Source: Nocardioides donggukensis
Lineage (GTDB): Bacteria; Actinomycetota; Actinomycetes; Propionibacteriales; Nocardioidaceae
Reading direction: 5' to 3'
Assembly (NCBI RefSeq): GCF_014842875.1
Contig: NZ_JACYXZ010000003.1
Location: forward strand, 62,001 to 126,000
Length of the DNA stretch: 64,000 nucleotides
Shown: piece by piece, positions 1 through 10,194 of the stretch
Position numbering within the stretch: position 1 is the first letter of the stretch
Layout of the letters: each line of letters begins with the position of its first letter
Program-made: the position numbers and the translations under genes
Notes under the pieces: model-generated
What the model saw: only the letters and a program-made list of their open reading frames with translations
The model's database searches: none
What the model was told of the DNA's origin: nothing

Positions 1-1258
<1,258 letters not shown>

Positions 1259-1262
<4 letters not shown>

Positions 1263-2644
1263 GGCAGGAGCTGGAGGACTTCGTGGCGCAGGCGCGCTGG
1301 TTCGGCGGGAAGGGCCGCGAGCTCACCGTCAGCGGCGTCCGCAGGGCCGGGGTGCTGCCCGGGCCCGACGAGGACATGGCCGTGGCGATCGAGCTCGTCG
1401 AGATCGCCTACGCCGACGGCGAGTCCGAGCTGTACCAGGTCCCGCTGGCCTACCGCCGGGCCGAGGAGCCGCGCCTCGAGCACGCCCTGGTCGGCGTCTG
1501 GGAGGACCCCGACTTCGGCTGGCGGCACGTGTACGACGCGGTGCACGACCGGGACGCGATGGCCCGCTGGCTGACCGCCTTCGTGGCGGAGGCGAACGGC
1601 ACCGCCGACCACCGCGAGGAGCTGGTCTTCCACACCCTCGGGGGGCACGACCTCGACGTCACCACCCACTCGACGCTGTTCAGCGGCGAGCAGTCGAACA
1701 GCTCGGTCGCCTTCGGCGACGACTGCCTGATGAAGGTCTTCCGCAAGGTCACCCCCGGCGTCAACCCGGACATCCAGGTGCACGACGTGCTGACCCGGGC
1801 CGGGTCCGACCACGTGGCCGGCCTCTACGGATGGCTGGACACCCTCGACGAGGGCACGGACTCGGTGATCCAGCTGGCGATGCTCCAGCAGTTCCTGCGC
1901 ACCGCGAGCGACGGCTGGGACCTGGCCCTCAACAGCGTCCGCAACCTGCTCTCCGAGGCCGACCTGCACGCCGACGAGGTCGGCGGCGACTTCGCGGGCG
2001 AGTCCGCGCGGCTGGGCACGGCCCTGGCCGAGACCCACGCGACGCTGGCCGCGGAGTTCCCGGTCGAGCGTCGCTCCCGGGCCGACCTGCGGGGGCTGGC
2101 GGAGCTCATGCGGAGCCGACTCGCCGAGGCCGTCGAGGTGGTCCCCGGGCTGGCGCCGTACGCCGAGCGGCTGGGTGGTCTCTTCGACGCCGTCGCCGGG
2201 CTCGACGACGTCCCGGTGCAGCGGGTGCACGGGGACCTGCACCTCGGCCAGACGCTGCGCACCGTCCGCGGCTGGAAGCTGGTCGACTTCGAGGGCGAGC
2301 CGGCCCGGCCCCTGGCCGAGCGGCTCCTGCCGGACTCGGTGTGGCGCGACGTCGCCGGGATGCTCCGCTCGTTCGACTACGCCGCCGCGGTCACCGAGCG
2401 CTCGTACGGCGAGGGCGACCTCTCCGGAGTCGAGCAGCGCGCCTACCGGTCGCGCGAGTGGGCCCAGCGCAACCGCGGCGCCTTCGTGGCGGCGTACGCC
2501 GAGGCCTCGGGCACCGTGCCGGACCCCGTCCTGCTCGACGCCTACGAGGCCGACAAGGCGGTCTACGAGTGCGTCTACGAGGCCCGCAACCGTCCGGGCT
2601 GGGTCTCCATCCCGCTGACCGCCGTCGAGAGGCTGCTCACATGA
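1259..2644 (+). CDS. mak: Maltokinase (Pep2/Mak)
   Basis: This 461-residue kinase phosphorylates maltose to maltose-1-phosphate with ATP, the donor for GlgE. The fold is that of aminoglycoside-phosphotransferase-like kinases: an N-terminal cap region (residues about 1-110), then the kinase body with VHGDLHLGQ near residue 323 (catalytic loop Asp) and VDFEGEP (metal-binding Asp). The ATG at 1259 overlaps the treS stop by four bases, and GAGGAGG at 1242-1248 is a plausible ribosome binding site. The gene ends in another ATGA overlap with glgB. Operon position between treS and glgB supports the function strongly. Confidence 0.94.
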
Positions 2645-4818
2645 CCAGGCCCATGGATCACGACCAGATCGACCTGTTGGTGGCCGGTGGCCACGGCGAC
2701 CCGCACGGCATCCTGGGGGCGCACCCCCACGAGGGCGGGGTCACGGTGCGCGCGCTGCGTCCGCTGGCCCGCTCGGTCGAGGTGCTGCACGGCGTCGAGC
2801 GGACCCCGATGACGCACGAGCACGAGGGTGTGTGGGTGGCCGAGCTGCCGGGCTCGGAGGTGCCGGACTATCGACTCGCCGTCGCCTACGCCGACCACGA
2901 CCCCGCGACGTACGACGACCCGTACCGGTACCTGCCCTCGGTGGGCGAGACCGACCTGCACCTGATCAACGAGGGCCGGCACGAGCAGCTGTGGACCGTG
3001 CTCGGCGCGCACCCGCGGCGCTACGACAGCGGCGTGAGCGGCACCTCGTTCTCGGTGTGGGCACCGAACGCGCGCGGCGTCAGGGTGACCGGCGACTTCA
3101 ACCAGTGGGACGGGCGCGAGCACCCGATGCGTCAGCTCGGCACCTCCGGTGTCTGGGAGCTGTTCCTGCCCGACGTGGGCGCCGGCGCCCGCTACAAGTT
3201 CGCGCTGCTCGACGCGGACGGGCATTGGCACGAGAAGGCCGACCCGCTGGCCAACGCCACCGAGGTGCCGCCCCAGACCGCGTCGGTGGTGACCGAGTCG
3301 GCCTACGCCTGGGGCGACGACGCCTGGCTGGCGGCCCGCACCGCGGCGCAGGCGACCCAGGAGCCGGTGTCGGTCTACGAGGTGCACCTCGGGTCGTGGC
3401 GGTGCCACGGCGGCAGCACGCCGAGCTACGCCGAGCTCGCCGACGAGCTGGTGGCCTACGTCTCCGACCTGGGCTTCAGCCACGTGGAGCTGATGCCGGT
3501 GATGGAGCATCCGTTCGGGGGCTCGTGGGGCTACCAGGTGACGTCGTACTTCGCGCCGACCTCGCGGTTCGGCGACCCGGACGGCCTGCGGCTGCTGATC
3601 GACCGGCTGCACCAGGCGGGGATCGGGGTGATCCTCGACTGGGTGCCCGCGCACTTCCCCAAGGACACGTTCGCGCTGGCCCGCTTCGACGGCCGGCCGC
3701 TCTACGAGCACGCCGATCCCTCGCTGGGCGAGCACCCGGAGTGGGGCACGCTGATCTTCGACTTCGGCCGCCGCGAGGTGCGGAACTTCCTCGTCGCCAG
3801 CGCGCTCTACTGGCTCGAGGAGTTCCACGCCGACGGGCTGCGCGTGGACGCCGTGGCGTCGATGCTCTACCTCGACTACGCCCGGGAGCCGGGCCAGTGG
3901 ACGCCGAACGTGCACGGCGGGCACGAGAACCTCGAGGCGGTGCAGTTCCTGCAGGAGCTGAACGCCACCGTCTACAAGCGCTGCCCCGGCGTGATGATGG
4001 TGGCCGAGGAGTCGACCGCCTGGGACGGTGTCACGCGGGCGACCTCCGAGGGAGGGCTCGGCTTCGGCTTCAAGTGGAACATGGGCTGGATGCACGACTC
4101 GCTGGGCTACGTGCAGCACGACCCGGTGCACCGGGTGCACCACCACGCGCAGATGACCTTCTCGATGGCCTACGCCTACGGCGAGAACTACGTGCTGCCG
4201 CTGTCCCACGACGAGGTGGTCCACGGCAAGGGGTCGCTGCTGCGCAAGATGCCGGGCGACCGCTGGCAGCAGCTGGCCACGCTGCGGGCCTACCTCGCCT
4301 TCCAGTGGGCGCACCCAGGCAAGCAGCTGATCTTCATGGGCGCCGAGCTCGGCCAGGAGTCGGAGTGGGCCGAGGCCCGGGAGCTGGACTGGTGGCTCCT
4401 CGACCACCCGGAGCACCGTGGCGTCCAGTCGCTGGTGCGGGACCTGAACCGGGTCTACCGCGACTCCCCCGCGCTGTTCGTCCACGACCACGACCCGTCC
4501 GGCTTCGCCTGGGTCGACGCCAACGACGCGGGCCGCAACGTCTTCTCGTTCGTCCGCCGGGCCCCGGGTGCCCCGGACCTGGTCTGCGTGGCGAACTTCG
4601 CCGCGATCCCGCACGAGGGCTACCGGCTCGGGCTGCCGACTGCAGGCGCGTGGGAGGAGGTGCTCAACACCGACGCCGCGTCGTACTCGGGGTCGGGTGT
4701 GGGCAACCTGGGCACGGTCACGGCCGTCGAAGGAGGGTGGTCGGGTCAGCCGGCGCACGCCGACATCGTGGTGCCTCCGCTCGCGACCGTGTGGCTGAGG
4801 GCCGCCTCGACGCGATGA
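2641..4818 (+). CDS. glgB: 1,4-alpha-glucan branching enzyme
   Basis: GlgB introduces alpha-1,6 branches into glycogen or the alpha-glucan made by GlgE. The protein has 725 residues, normal for the long actinobacterial form: an N-terminal beta module (about 1-110), a CBM48 module (about 125-225, with [10 protein letters not shown]), a GH13 barrel and a C-terminal beta domain. Catalytic landmarks are [10 protein letters not shown] (nucleophile Asp near residue 402), MMVAEEST (acid Glu near 455) and [14 protein letters not shown] (Asp near 525). ATG 2641 overlaps the maltokinase stop. The stop overlaps the next start (ATGA at 4815-4818), making a four-gene coupled operon. Confidence 0.96.
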   Translation: MTRPMDHDQIDLLVAGGHGDPHGILGAHPHEGGVTVRALRPLARSVEVLHGVERTPMTHEHEGVWVAELPGSEVPDYRLAVAYADHDPATYDDPYRYLPSVGETDLHLINEGRHEQLWTVLGAHPRRYDSGVSGTSFSVWAPNARGVRVTGDFNQWDGREHPMRQLGTSGVWELFLPDVGAGARYKFALLDADGHWHEKADPLANATEVPPQTASVVTESAYAWGDDAWLAARTAAQATQEPVSVYEVHLGSWRCHGGSTPSYAELADELVAYVSDLGFSHVELMPVMEHPFGGSWGYQVTSYFAPTSRFGDPDGLRLLIDRLHQAGIGVILDWVPAHFPKDTFALARFDGRPLYEHADPSLGEHPEWGTLIFDFGRREVRNFLVASALYWLEEFHADGLRVDAVASMLYLDYAREPGQWTPNVHGGHENLEAVQFLQELNATVYKRCPGVMMVAEESTAWDGVTRATSEGGLGFGFKWNMGWMHDSLGYVQHDPVHRVHHHAQMTFSMAYAYGENYVLPLSHDEVVHGKGSLLRKMPGDRWQQLATLRAYLAFQWAHPGKQLIFMGAELGQESEWAEARELDWWLLDHPEHRGVQSLVRDLNRVYRDSPALFVHDHDPSGFAWVDANDAGRNVFSFVRRAPGAPDLVCVANFAAIPHEGYRLGLPTAGAWEEVLNTDAASYSGSGVGNLGTVTAVEGGWSGQPAHADIVVPPLATVWLRAASTR

Positions 4819-5735
4819 CCGGCCCGGGGGCCGACCCGGACAGCGGCGCGATGACCGGCCTGGCGCCGTTGGAGGGCGGGTTCAGCGGCGAGACCTTCGC
4901 CGCCGGCGACGGCCTGGTGGTGCGGATCCATGCCGGCCGGTCCCGGGCGCGCGGGCCGCTGGCGGTGGACATCGATGCGGCCGTGCTGCACCTGGTCCGC
5001 GGGCTGTTGCCGGTGCCGACCGTGGTCGAGGTGCGGCGTCCGGTCCCGGAGGCGGACCTGCCCGCGCTGATGGTGACCACGCGGCTGCCCGGGACCCGGC
5101 TGGACCTGGTGCTGCCGCATGCCGACGCCGAGCTGCGTCGCCGGATCGGGACCTCCGTGGGCGGGCTGCTGCGGACTCTGCGGGGCATTCCCTTCCTGTC
5201 GGGCGGAGAGTTCACCGACGCCGCGCTCACCGTGTGCCCGGTGCCCGAGGCGACCGACCTGCGCACCTGGGTCGAGAAGCACCTCCACGGGACCGCGCTG
5301 TCGGCCTGGCCGGCCGGCGACGTCGCCGGTCTGCTCTCCCTCGCCGACCGCGCGCAGGACCTGCTCGACCCGACGGAGCGGGTGTGCCTCGTGCACGGCG
5401 ACGTCAACCCCAAGAACCTGCTGGTCGATCCCGGCACCGGGGAGGTCACGGGTCTGGTCGACTGGGAGTACGCGCACGCCGGGTCGCCGTACGCGGATCT
5501 CGGCAACCTGCTGCGCTTCGAGCGAGACCCTGAGCTGGCGTCCGCGGTCCTGTCCCAGGTGGACGGCACGAACGCCGAGCTCGTCGAGCGGGCCCGTGCC
5601 GCCGACCTGCTGGCGCTGGTCGAGCTCGCGTCCCGGCGGCCGGAGAACCCGGTCGCCGAGCGTGCCCACGGTCTGCTGACGGCCATGGTGCGCGCCAACG
5701 ACCTCCATGCCGCGCCGCCTAGGGTTGCCGGGTGA
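4815..5735 (+). CDS. APH-family small-molecule phosphotransferase
   Basis: A 306-residue protein kinase-like (aminoglycoside phosphotransferase family) enzyme. The diagnostic region is [15 protein letters not shown] (Brenner HGDxxxxN motif) followed by [22 protein letters not shown] (metal-binding Asp). Substrate is unknown. It starts at an ATG overlapping the glgB stop; an in-frame ATG at 4851 ([10 protein letters not shown]) is an alternative start if the acidic first 12 residues are not translated. Coupling to treS-mak-glgB suggests a sugar substrate, but that is inference; the family also includes drug- and homoserine-type kinases. Its 3' end contains the -10 box of the next gene. Confidence 0.8.
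   Translation: MTGPGADPDSGAMTGLAPLEGGFSGETFAAGDGLVVRIHAGRSRARGPLAVDIDAAVLHLVRGLLPVPTVVEVRRPVPEADLPALMVTTRLPGTRLDLVLPHADAELRRRIGTSVGGLLRTLRGIPFLSGGEFTDAALTVCPVPEATDLRTWVEKHLHGTALSAWPAGDVAGLLSLADRAQDLLDPTERVCLVHGDVNPKNLLVDPGTGEVTGLVDWEYAHAGSPYADLGNLLRFERDPELASAVLSQVDGTNAELVERARAADLLALVELASRRPENPVAERAHGLLTAMVRANDLHAAPPRVAG
5720..5725 (+). promoter_or_regulatory. -10 box of leaderless promoter for the GNAT-Nudix gene
   Basis: TAGGGT followed by six bases and then the GTG start at 5732. The box lies inside the last codons of the upstream kinase gene. The spacing puts the transcription start at or next to the start codon. Confidence 0.6.
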
Positions 5736-6769
5736 GCACCGATCAGCCGAACCTGACCGACGGGACCGTGACCCTGCGACCCTGGCGGGACGACGACCTC
5801 GACGTCGCGGTCGAGGGCCACGACGACCTCATCGCGCACTGGGCCGGCACCGACGGGAGCGGACCCTCGCGCGCCGAGCTGGTCGACGCGGTGGACGGGT
5901 GGCGACGTGGCTACCGGGACGGCCGACGGGCCGCCGGATTCGTCGTCGAGCGGGACGGACGGGCGGTCGGACACCTCGCGATCCGGCGTACCGACGCCCA
6001 GACCGGTCGGCTCTCCTGGGCGCTCTACGCCGGTCACCGCGGGCGCGGCAGCGCCACCCGGGCCCTGCGCCTGCTCACGGACTGGGCGCTCACGGAGGCC
6101 GGGCAGGGCGGGCTGGGGCTCACCCGCGTGGAGGCGCGGGTGGAGCAGGGCAACGAGGCCGCCCTGCGGGTGGCGACCCGTGCCGGGCTGCGGCGCGAAG
6201 GCGTCAGCCGGGTGGCGCCGGGGGCCGGCGAGCGGTCCGAGACGACCGGGTACGTCGTGCTGGCGCGGCTCGCCTCCGACCCGCCGTTGAGCGATCCCGG
6301 CAGCTTCCGGGCCCTGCTCAACTCGTTCCTACCGCGGAAGCGGGCGATCAGCCAGATGCTGGTGCGCGACCCCGCCGACCGGGTGCTCCTGTGCCAGCTC
6401 ACCTACAAGCAGGACTGGGACCTGCCCGGAGGGGTCGTCGAGGTCGGCGAGTCACCCCGGCTCGCCGTCGGCCGCGAGGTCGAGGAGGAGCTCTCGCTGT
6501 CCCTGCCTCCCGGCGAGCTGCTGCTCACCGACTGGCTGCCCCCGTGGGGCGGCTGGGACGACGCCGTCTGCCTCGTCTTCGACGGCGGGGTCCAGGACGC
6601 GGCCATCGTGTACGAGGTCGTGCGCGAGGAGCGCGAGATCCGGGCTGCCGCCTTCTGCTCCCCCGACGAGGTGCGCGAACGGGCGGCCGACTTCACCGCC
6701 CGACGGATCGAGGCGGCCTTGGGCGCCCTGGCCGACGGTCGCCCGAGGTACACCGAGTCCGGCCGATGA
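5732..6769 (+). CDS. GNAT acetyltransferase - Nudix hydrolase fusion protein
   Basis: A 345-residue two-domain protein. Residues about 8-180 are a GNAT N-acetyltransferase: beta strand VTLRPW at the start and the acetyl-CoA loop GHRGRGSATRAL at 101-112, as in RimJ/RimL-type enzymes. Residues about 203-335 are a Nudix hydrolase with the box GGVVEVGE...REVEEEL (about 233-254), matching GX5EX7REUXEE; the usual Gly near the end of the box is Ser. The partner substrates are unknown: acetylation of an amine plus hydrolysis of a nucleoside-diphosphate-linked compound. The GTG start is four bases inside the kinase gene and is preceded by a leaderless-type -10 box. Confidence 0.85.
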   Translation: MSTDQPNLTDGTVTLRPWRDDDLDVAVEGHDDLIAHWAGTDGSGPSRAELVDAVDGWRRGYRDGRRAAGFVVERDGRAVGHLAIRRTDAQTGRLSWALYAGHRGRGSATRALRLLTDWALTEAGQGGLGLTRVEARVEQGNEAALRVATRAGLRREGVSRVAPGAGERSETTGYVVLARLASDPPLSDPGSFRALLNSFLPRKRAISQMLVRDPADRVLLCQLTYKQDWDLPGGVVEVGESPRLAVGREVEEELSLSLPPGELLLTDWLPPWGGWDDAVCLVFDGGVQDAAIVYEVVREEREIRAAAFCSPDEVRERAADFTARRIEAALGALADGRPRYTESGR

Positions 6770-7449
6770 GGCCTGCCCCTGCTGGCGACCTACGGCCGCC
6801 GGTGTCTCGAGACCATGCGGGTCGCTCGCCGCGGTGGCCTACGGTGGTTGCCCTTCGAGACGGCGCTGGCGCGCCTCCTCAGGAACCGGAGCGAGCGCCA
6901 GCGAGCGTCTCGAAGCCAAAGCGAGCGCCAGCGGTCTCCGGTGGTTGAGGAGCGAGCGCCAGCGGTCTCCGGTGGTTGAGGAGCGAGCGCCAGCGAGCGT
7001 CTCGAAACCACCCTCGACGACGTGCTGGTTTCGAGACGGGCCTTGGCGGCCCTCCTCAACCACCGACGGCCGGGCCTGGCGGCCCTCCTCAACCACACCG
7101 AGGCTGGCGCCACCGACGGCGCGGCGTGCAGAACTACGTGCAGCCGCCGGAGGCAATCGCCGGCATCGTCTTCGCGGCGGGGCGCTGCACGTAGTTCTGC
7201 CTGGGCGCCGGGGTTCGACAGGGTCCTCGGTGGTTGCCCTTCGAGACGGCGCTGGCGCGCCTCCTCAGGAACCGGAGCGAGCGCCAGCGGTCCCCGGTGG
7301 TTGAGGAGCGAGCGCCAGCGAGCGTCTCGAAACCACCCCTCGACGGTGCGCTGGTTTCGAGACGGGCCTTGGCGGCCCTCCTCAACCAGCGGTGGACATG
7401 CCTGTGCCCCCACCCGATGCTGCCTGGGGTGGGGTGTGGGGCGTGGTCC
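6770..7449. repeat. Gene-free repeat cluster downstream of the DUF222/HNH gene
   Basis: No credible gene in 680 bp. The stretch is built from fragments of one repeat family in both orientations: units running from ggtttcgagacg to cctcctcaacca and their reverse complements from tggttgaggagcg to gcgtctcgaaacc. A 62-base segment at 6842-6903 recurs exactly at 7228-7289. A longer block (ggtggttgagg to cgaaaccacc, then ctggtttcgag to ctcaacca) is found at about 6971-7063 and again at about 7297-7390. A separate palindrome sits between the copies. Apparent open frames here are by-products of the repeats. Confidence 0.85.
7128..7200. repeat. Long hairpin with 17-bp perfect inverted repeat
   Basis: GCAGAACTACGTGCAGC at 7128-7144 is the exact reverse complement of 7184-7200. 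The 39-base loop contains a further weaker GC pairing (CCGCC near 7145, GGCGG near 7175). The sequence is unrelated to the surrounding repeat units and lies between the two duplicated blocks. It could be a REP-like or small non-autonomous element, or an RNA hairpin. No target-site duplication or nuclease-specific ends could be identified by eye. Confidence 0.8.
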
Positions 7450-8958
7450 TCAATGCTCGGGCGGGGAACCGGCCGGGCGGGTCGGGTCGGTGATGTCCAG
7501 GGTGCCGGTGCGGTCGCGTCGGAACCGCAGCCCGTGCGGGGAGGTCCACTCGAACACCCCCGGGGTCGGGGTGTGACACGCCCAGGCTCCGTGGGTCTTC
7601 AGCCGGTGATGCCGCCGACACAACGCGCCCAGGTTGCCGGTCGCGGTCTGGCCCGGTGGGCCGTCGGGGTCGTAGGCGACCACATGGTCGGCATCGCAGG
7701 ACCTCGCCGGGCGGGTGCACCACGGGAACACACACGTTCCGTCGCGCAGGCGGATCGCCTCGCCCATCCGGTCCGGCACCTCGTAGGCATCGACCGGGAC
7801 CAGCCCCTGATGGTCCAGCACCGGCTTGACCACCACCTGGGCGTCGGGGTGGGCCAACCAGGCCCGGATCTGGTCGGCGGTGACCGGGGACCGGGACAGC
7901 TCACAGCGCCCCACCACTCCCGACCGCCCAGCCGTCTCGATGCGGTGACCGGTGCCGGTGATCGCCTCCGCGGCCAGGTGTAGGTAGAGCACCGCCTGCC
8001 GCGGCTTCACCCGCCCGCTCTCTTCGCGATCCCTGCCACCGGGACATTCGGCGGTCTGGGCCGCGGCAGGCTCGTCGCCGATGCCGCCGGTGTCGCCGGT
8101 GTCGTCGCCCGCCGTGCCGTCTGTCTCGTCGAGACCCGCGCCGGCGACGCCGCTGCTGTCCATGCCGCTGTCGCCGTCGGGGGTGTTGGGGTTGAGGTCC
8201 AGGGCCAGCTGGCGGCGGGCCAGCCCACCCAGCGCCGACGCGCGGCGGGCGTCCAGGTCCTCGGTGGACCCGAGTGCCTTGAGCTGTGCGGCGCCGTTGG
8301 CCACCGCGGTGTCGAGGTCCAGGGCGTCGGCCAGGTCGAGGATGCCGTGCACCTGGCTGGTGCCGTCGAAGGAGACCTGGCCGTGGGTGATCGTCACGTG
8401 CCGGCCCGCGACCGCCCGGTCGGCCCGCTCTTGGGCCAGCTGCGGGTCGCACCGGCCGATCGCCTCCGCAACCAGCCGGTCGACCTGGCCGGGGGTGACC
8501 TTGTGTGCCACCGGGGTGACCGCCACGTCCACGAACTCGGCCGCTGCCGGGGACAGGACGATGGTGGCGGCCGCGACCCGACGCGCCTTCCACGCGGCCA
8601 GGTCCCCGGCCATCACCCGCGACCACAGGTTCGGCAACCGGTGCCGCAGCTCGAGGGCCTCCCCGATCAGCGCCTTCCCGGACTCGGTGCCCAACCCCAC
8701 ACCGGCGGCGAACTCGGCCACGCAGAACTCCGCCACCGCAGGGGCACCCTGGCCGGCCAACGGGAGGCCGGTGTCACCGAACAACGCCGTGCACACCGTC
8801 GCCGCCGGGTGGATGCCCTCCGGGGGGTGCAGGTCCGCCCACGCGCAGGCGTCCTGGAGGAGCCGGACCTCGGCCGCGTCCGCGGCCTCCCGGTTCGACC
8901 GCGCCGAGGCCAACACCGCACCCGCGGTGCTCGTCGTCTCGGTGGTCTTCGTCCTCAT
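7450..8958 (-). CDS. DUF222 / HNH endonuclease (13E12-repeat type)
   Basis: A 502-residue protein: an N-terminal helical DUF222 region (about 20-250), an Asp/Gly/Thr-rich linker (about 255-310) and a C-terminal HNH nuclease domain. The HNH part shows a CxxxxC zinc knuckle in GTCVFPWCTRP, then DADHVVAY, NLGALCRRHHRLKTHG (His/Asn/His core and second Cys). Proteins of this type are numerous in actinobacteria and are encoded by the REP13E12 elements of Mycobacterium tuberculosis; their biological role is not established. ATG at 8958 is chosen because TAGCGT lies seven bases upstream; an in-frame GTG eight codons earlier would overlap that promoter. The gene is flanked on both sides by repeat arrays. 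Confidence 0.88.
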   Translation of the reverse strand: MRTKTTETTSTAGAVLASARSNREAADAAEVRLLQDACAWADLHPPEGIHPAATVCTALFGDTGLPLAGQGAPAVAEFCVAEFAAGVGLGTESGKALIGEALELRHRLPNLWSRVMAGDLAAWKARRVAAATIVLSPAAAEFVDVAVTPVAHKVTPGQVDRLVAEAIGRCDPQLAQERADRAVAGRHVTITHGQVSFDGTSQVHGILDLADALDLDTAVANGAAQLKALGSTEDLDARRASALGGLARRQLALDLNPNTPDGDSGMDSSGVAGAGLDETDGTAGDDTGDTGGIGDEPAAAQTAECPGGRDREESGRVKPRQAVLYLHLAAEAITGTGHRIETAGRSGVVGRCELSRSPVTADQIRAWLAHPDAQVVVKPVLDHQGLVPVDAYEVPDRMGEAIRLRDGTCVFPWCTRPARSCDADHVVAYDPDGPPGQTATGNLGALCRRHHRLKTHGAWACHTPTPGVFEWTSPHGLRFRRDRTGTLDITDPTRPAGSPPEH

Positions 8959-8965
8959 GGCAACC

Positions 8966-8971
8966 ACGCTA
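8966..8971 (-). promoter_or_regulatory. -10 box of leaderless promoter for the DUF222/HNH gene
   Basis: TAGCGT on the minus strand, seven bases before the ATG at 8958. No ribosome binding site fits in the gap. Confidence 0.55.
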
Positions 8972-9011
8972 GCCGTGCCCACTGACAGTCGGCCCGGGTC
9001 GAGGACCGGTT

Positions 9012-9490
9012 GTGCACAACGGGTTTCGACACGCTCGCCAGGGCTCGCGGCTCAACCGGCGGGGGTGGCCGGCGGCGGGTTTCGACACGCTCGCCGGGGC
9101 TCGCGGCTCAACCGACGGAGGTGACCGGCGTCGTGGTTTCGACACGCTCGCCGGGGCTCGCGGCTCAACCGGCGAGGGCGACCGGGGGTGGGTTTCGAGA
9201 CGGTCGCTGCGCGACCTCCTCAACCGGCGGGGGGGGTGGCTTTCGACACGCTCGCCAGGGCTCGCGGCTCAACCGGCGAGGGGCGGCCGGCCTCTGGTTT
9301 CGAGACGGTCGCTGCGCGACCTCCTCTACCAGCGGGGGGTGGGTTTCGACACGCTCGCCAAGGCTCGCGGCTCAACCGGCGAGGGGCGCCGGGGCGTGGT
9401 TTCGAGACGGTCGCTGCGCGACCTCCTCAACCACCGAGCGCGACCTCCTCAACCACCGAGCGCGACCTCCTCAACCGGGAGGGGGCGGCG
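9012..9490. repeat. Array of two alternating palindromic repeat types upstream of the nuclease gene
   Basis: Type A runs from tttcgacacgctcgcc to ggctcgcggctcaacc, starting at 9023, 9080, 9137, 9241 and 9344. Type B runs from tttcgagacggtcgc to tgcgcgacctcctcaacc, starting at 9193, 9298 and 9400. Start-to-start distances are mostly 56-57 bp. After 9430 the array decays into partial copies of gagcgcgacctcctcaacca. Each unit contains short self-complementary parts (for example GGTCGC and GCGACC). No gene is present from 8959 to 9504; frames read through the array encode only repeat-derived peptides. Confidence 0.85.
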
Positions 9491-9496
9491 TAGCGT
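9491..9496 (+). promoter_or_regulatory. -10 box of leaderless promoter for the methyltransferase-like gene
   Basis: TAGCGT, then eight bases, then ATG at 9505. It directly follows the end of the repeat array. Confidence 0.5.
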
Positions 9497-9504
9497 GACG
9501 CAGC

Positions 9505-10149
9505 ATGAACCCCCGGTCCGATGGCCGCGACGGGCGACCACGCGAGACCTGGTCGACGTACCAGCGATCCATCGGAGACCGGTCAGGTCTGTTCGCGGCC
9601 CTGGCCCGCGGCTGGTCGCCGGAGCGGGCGCTCTACCCGGGCTCCTACCTCGACCTGTCCCCGTCCACCGCGATCCCGTCGGTCACGTACGTCGACACGG
9701 ACCGCCGCGCCGCTCGCTTCCTCACCGATCGGGATGCGGTCCGGGCGGAGCTGGAGGGCCGGGCTCTTCCCGGGGCCGGGCTCGAGGTGGAGTTCCTGCA
9801 CGCGGACTACACCCACGAGCTCGAGCTGTCGCCGTCGAGCTTCGACCTGCTCATCTCGCTGTACGCCGGCCCCGTGTGGGAGCACTGCGGGCGCTACCTG
9901 CGACCGGGAGGGCTGCTGCTCGCGAACACCAGCCACGGCGACGCGAGCCTGGCCGCCCTGGACCCACGCCTCGAACTCGTGGCGGTCGTGCAGCACCGGG
10001 CTGGCCGCTACCGCCTCGACGACGAGGATCTGGGCGGGCACCTGGTGCCGAAGAGGCCCGAGGCCGCCGACCCGGAGACGATCCGGCGCAGCGGGCGGGG
10101 CATCGCCTACACGAGGACGGCCTTCGGGTATCTGTTCCGATGCGGGTGA
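9505..10149 (+). CDS. Conserved protein with methyltransferase-like fold
   Basis: A 214-residue soluble protein. The pattern resembles class I SAM-dependent methyltransferases: ALYPGSYLDLSPS near residues 43-55 where the SAM loop is expected, VTYVDTDRRAARFL (acidic residue after strand 2), FDLLISLYAGPVWEHCGRYLRPGGLLLAN (strands 4-5, as in methyltransferases) and a C-terminal YTRTAFGYLFR. The glycine-rich motif I is poorly kept, so activity is not certain. No functional neighbour is evident: it sits between the repeat array and the convergent YbbN gene. Confidence 0.7.
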   Translation: MNPRSDGRDGRPRETWSTYQRSIGDRSGLFAALARGWSPERALYPGSYLDLSPSTAIPSVTYVDTDRRAARFLTDRDAVRAELEGRALPGAGLEVEFLHADYTHELELSPSSFDLLISLYAGPVWEHCGRYLRPGGLLLANTSHGDASLAALDPRLELVAVVQHRAGRYRLDDEDLGGHLVPKRPEAADPETIRRSGRGIAYTRTAFGYLFRCG

Positions 10150-10194
10150 GTCGCACAGGACGATCGCAGCGCGACCTCTCGCCCACCGAACGGC

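Noticed and set aside
7128..7200. Terminal inverted repeats of an insertion sequence
   Set aside because: Only 39 bases lie between the arms and no transposase is nearby.
9023..9434. CRISPR array
   Set aside because: Units are not identical direct repeats with unique spacers; the gaps are short, repeat-derived and two unit types alternate. No cas gene is present.
9012..9498. Open frames of 80-160 codons through the repeat array
   Set aside because: Their products are just translations of the repeat units in several frames, with no start signals or domain content.
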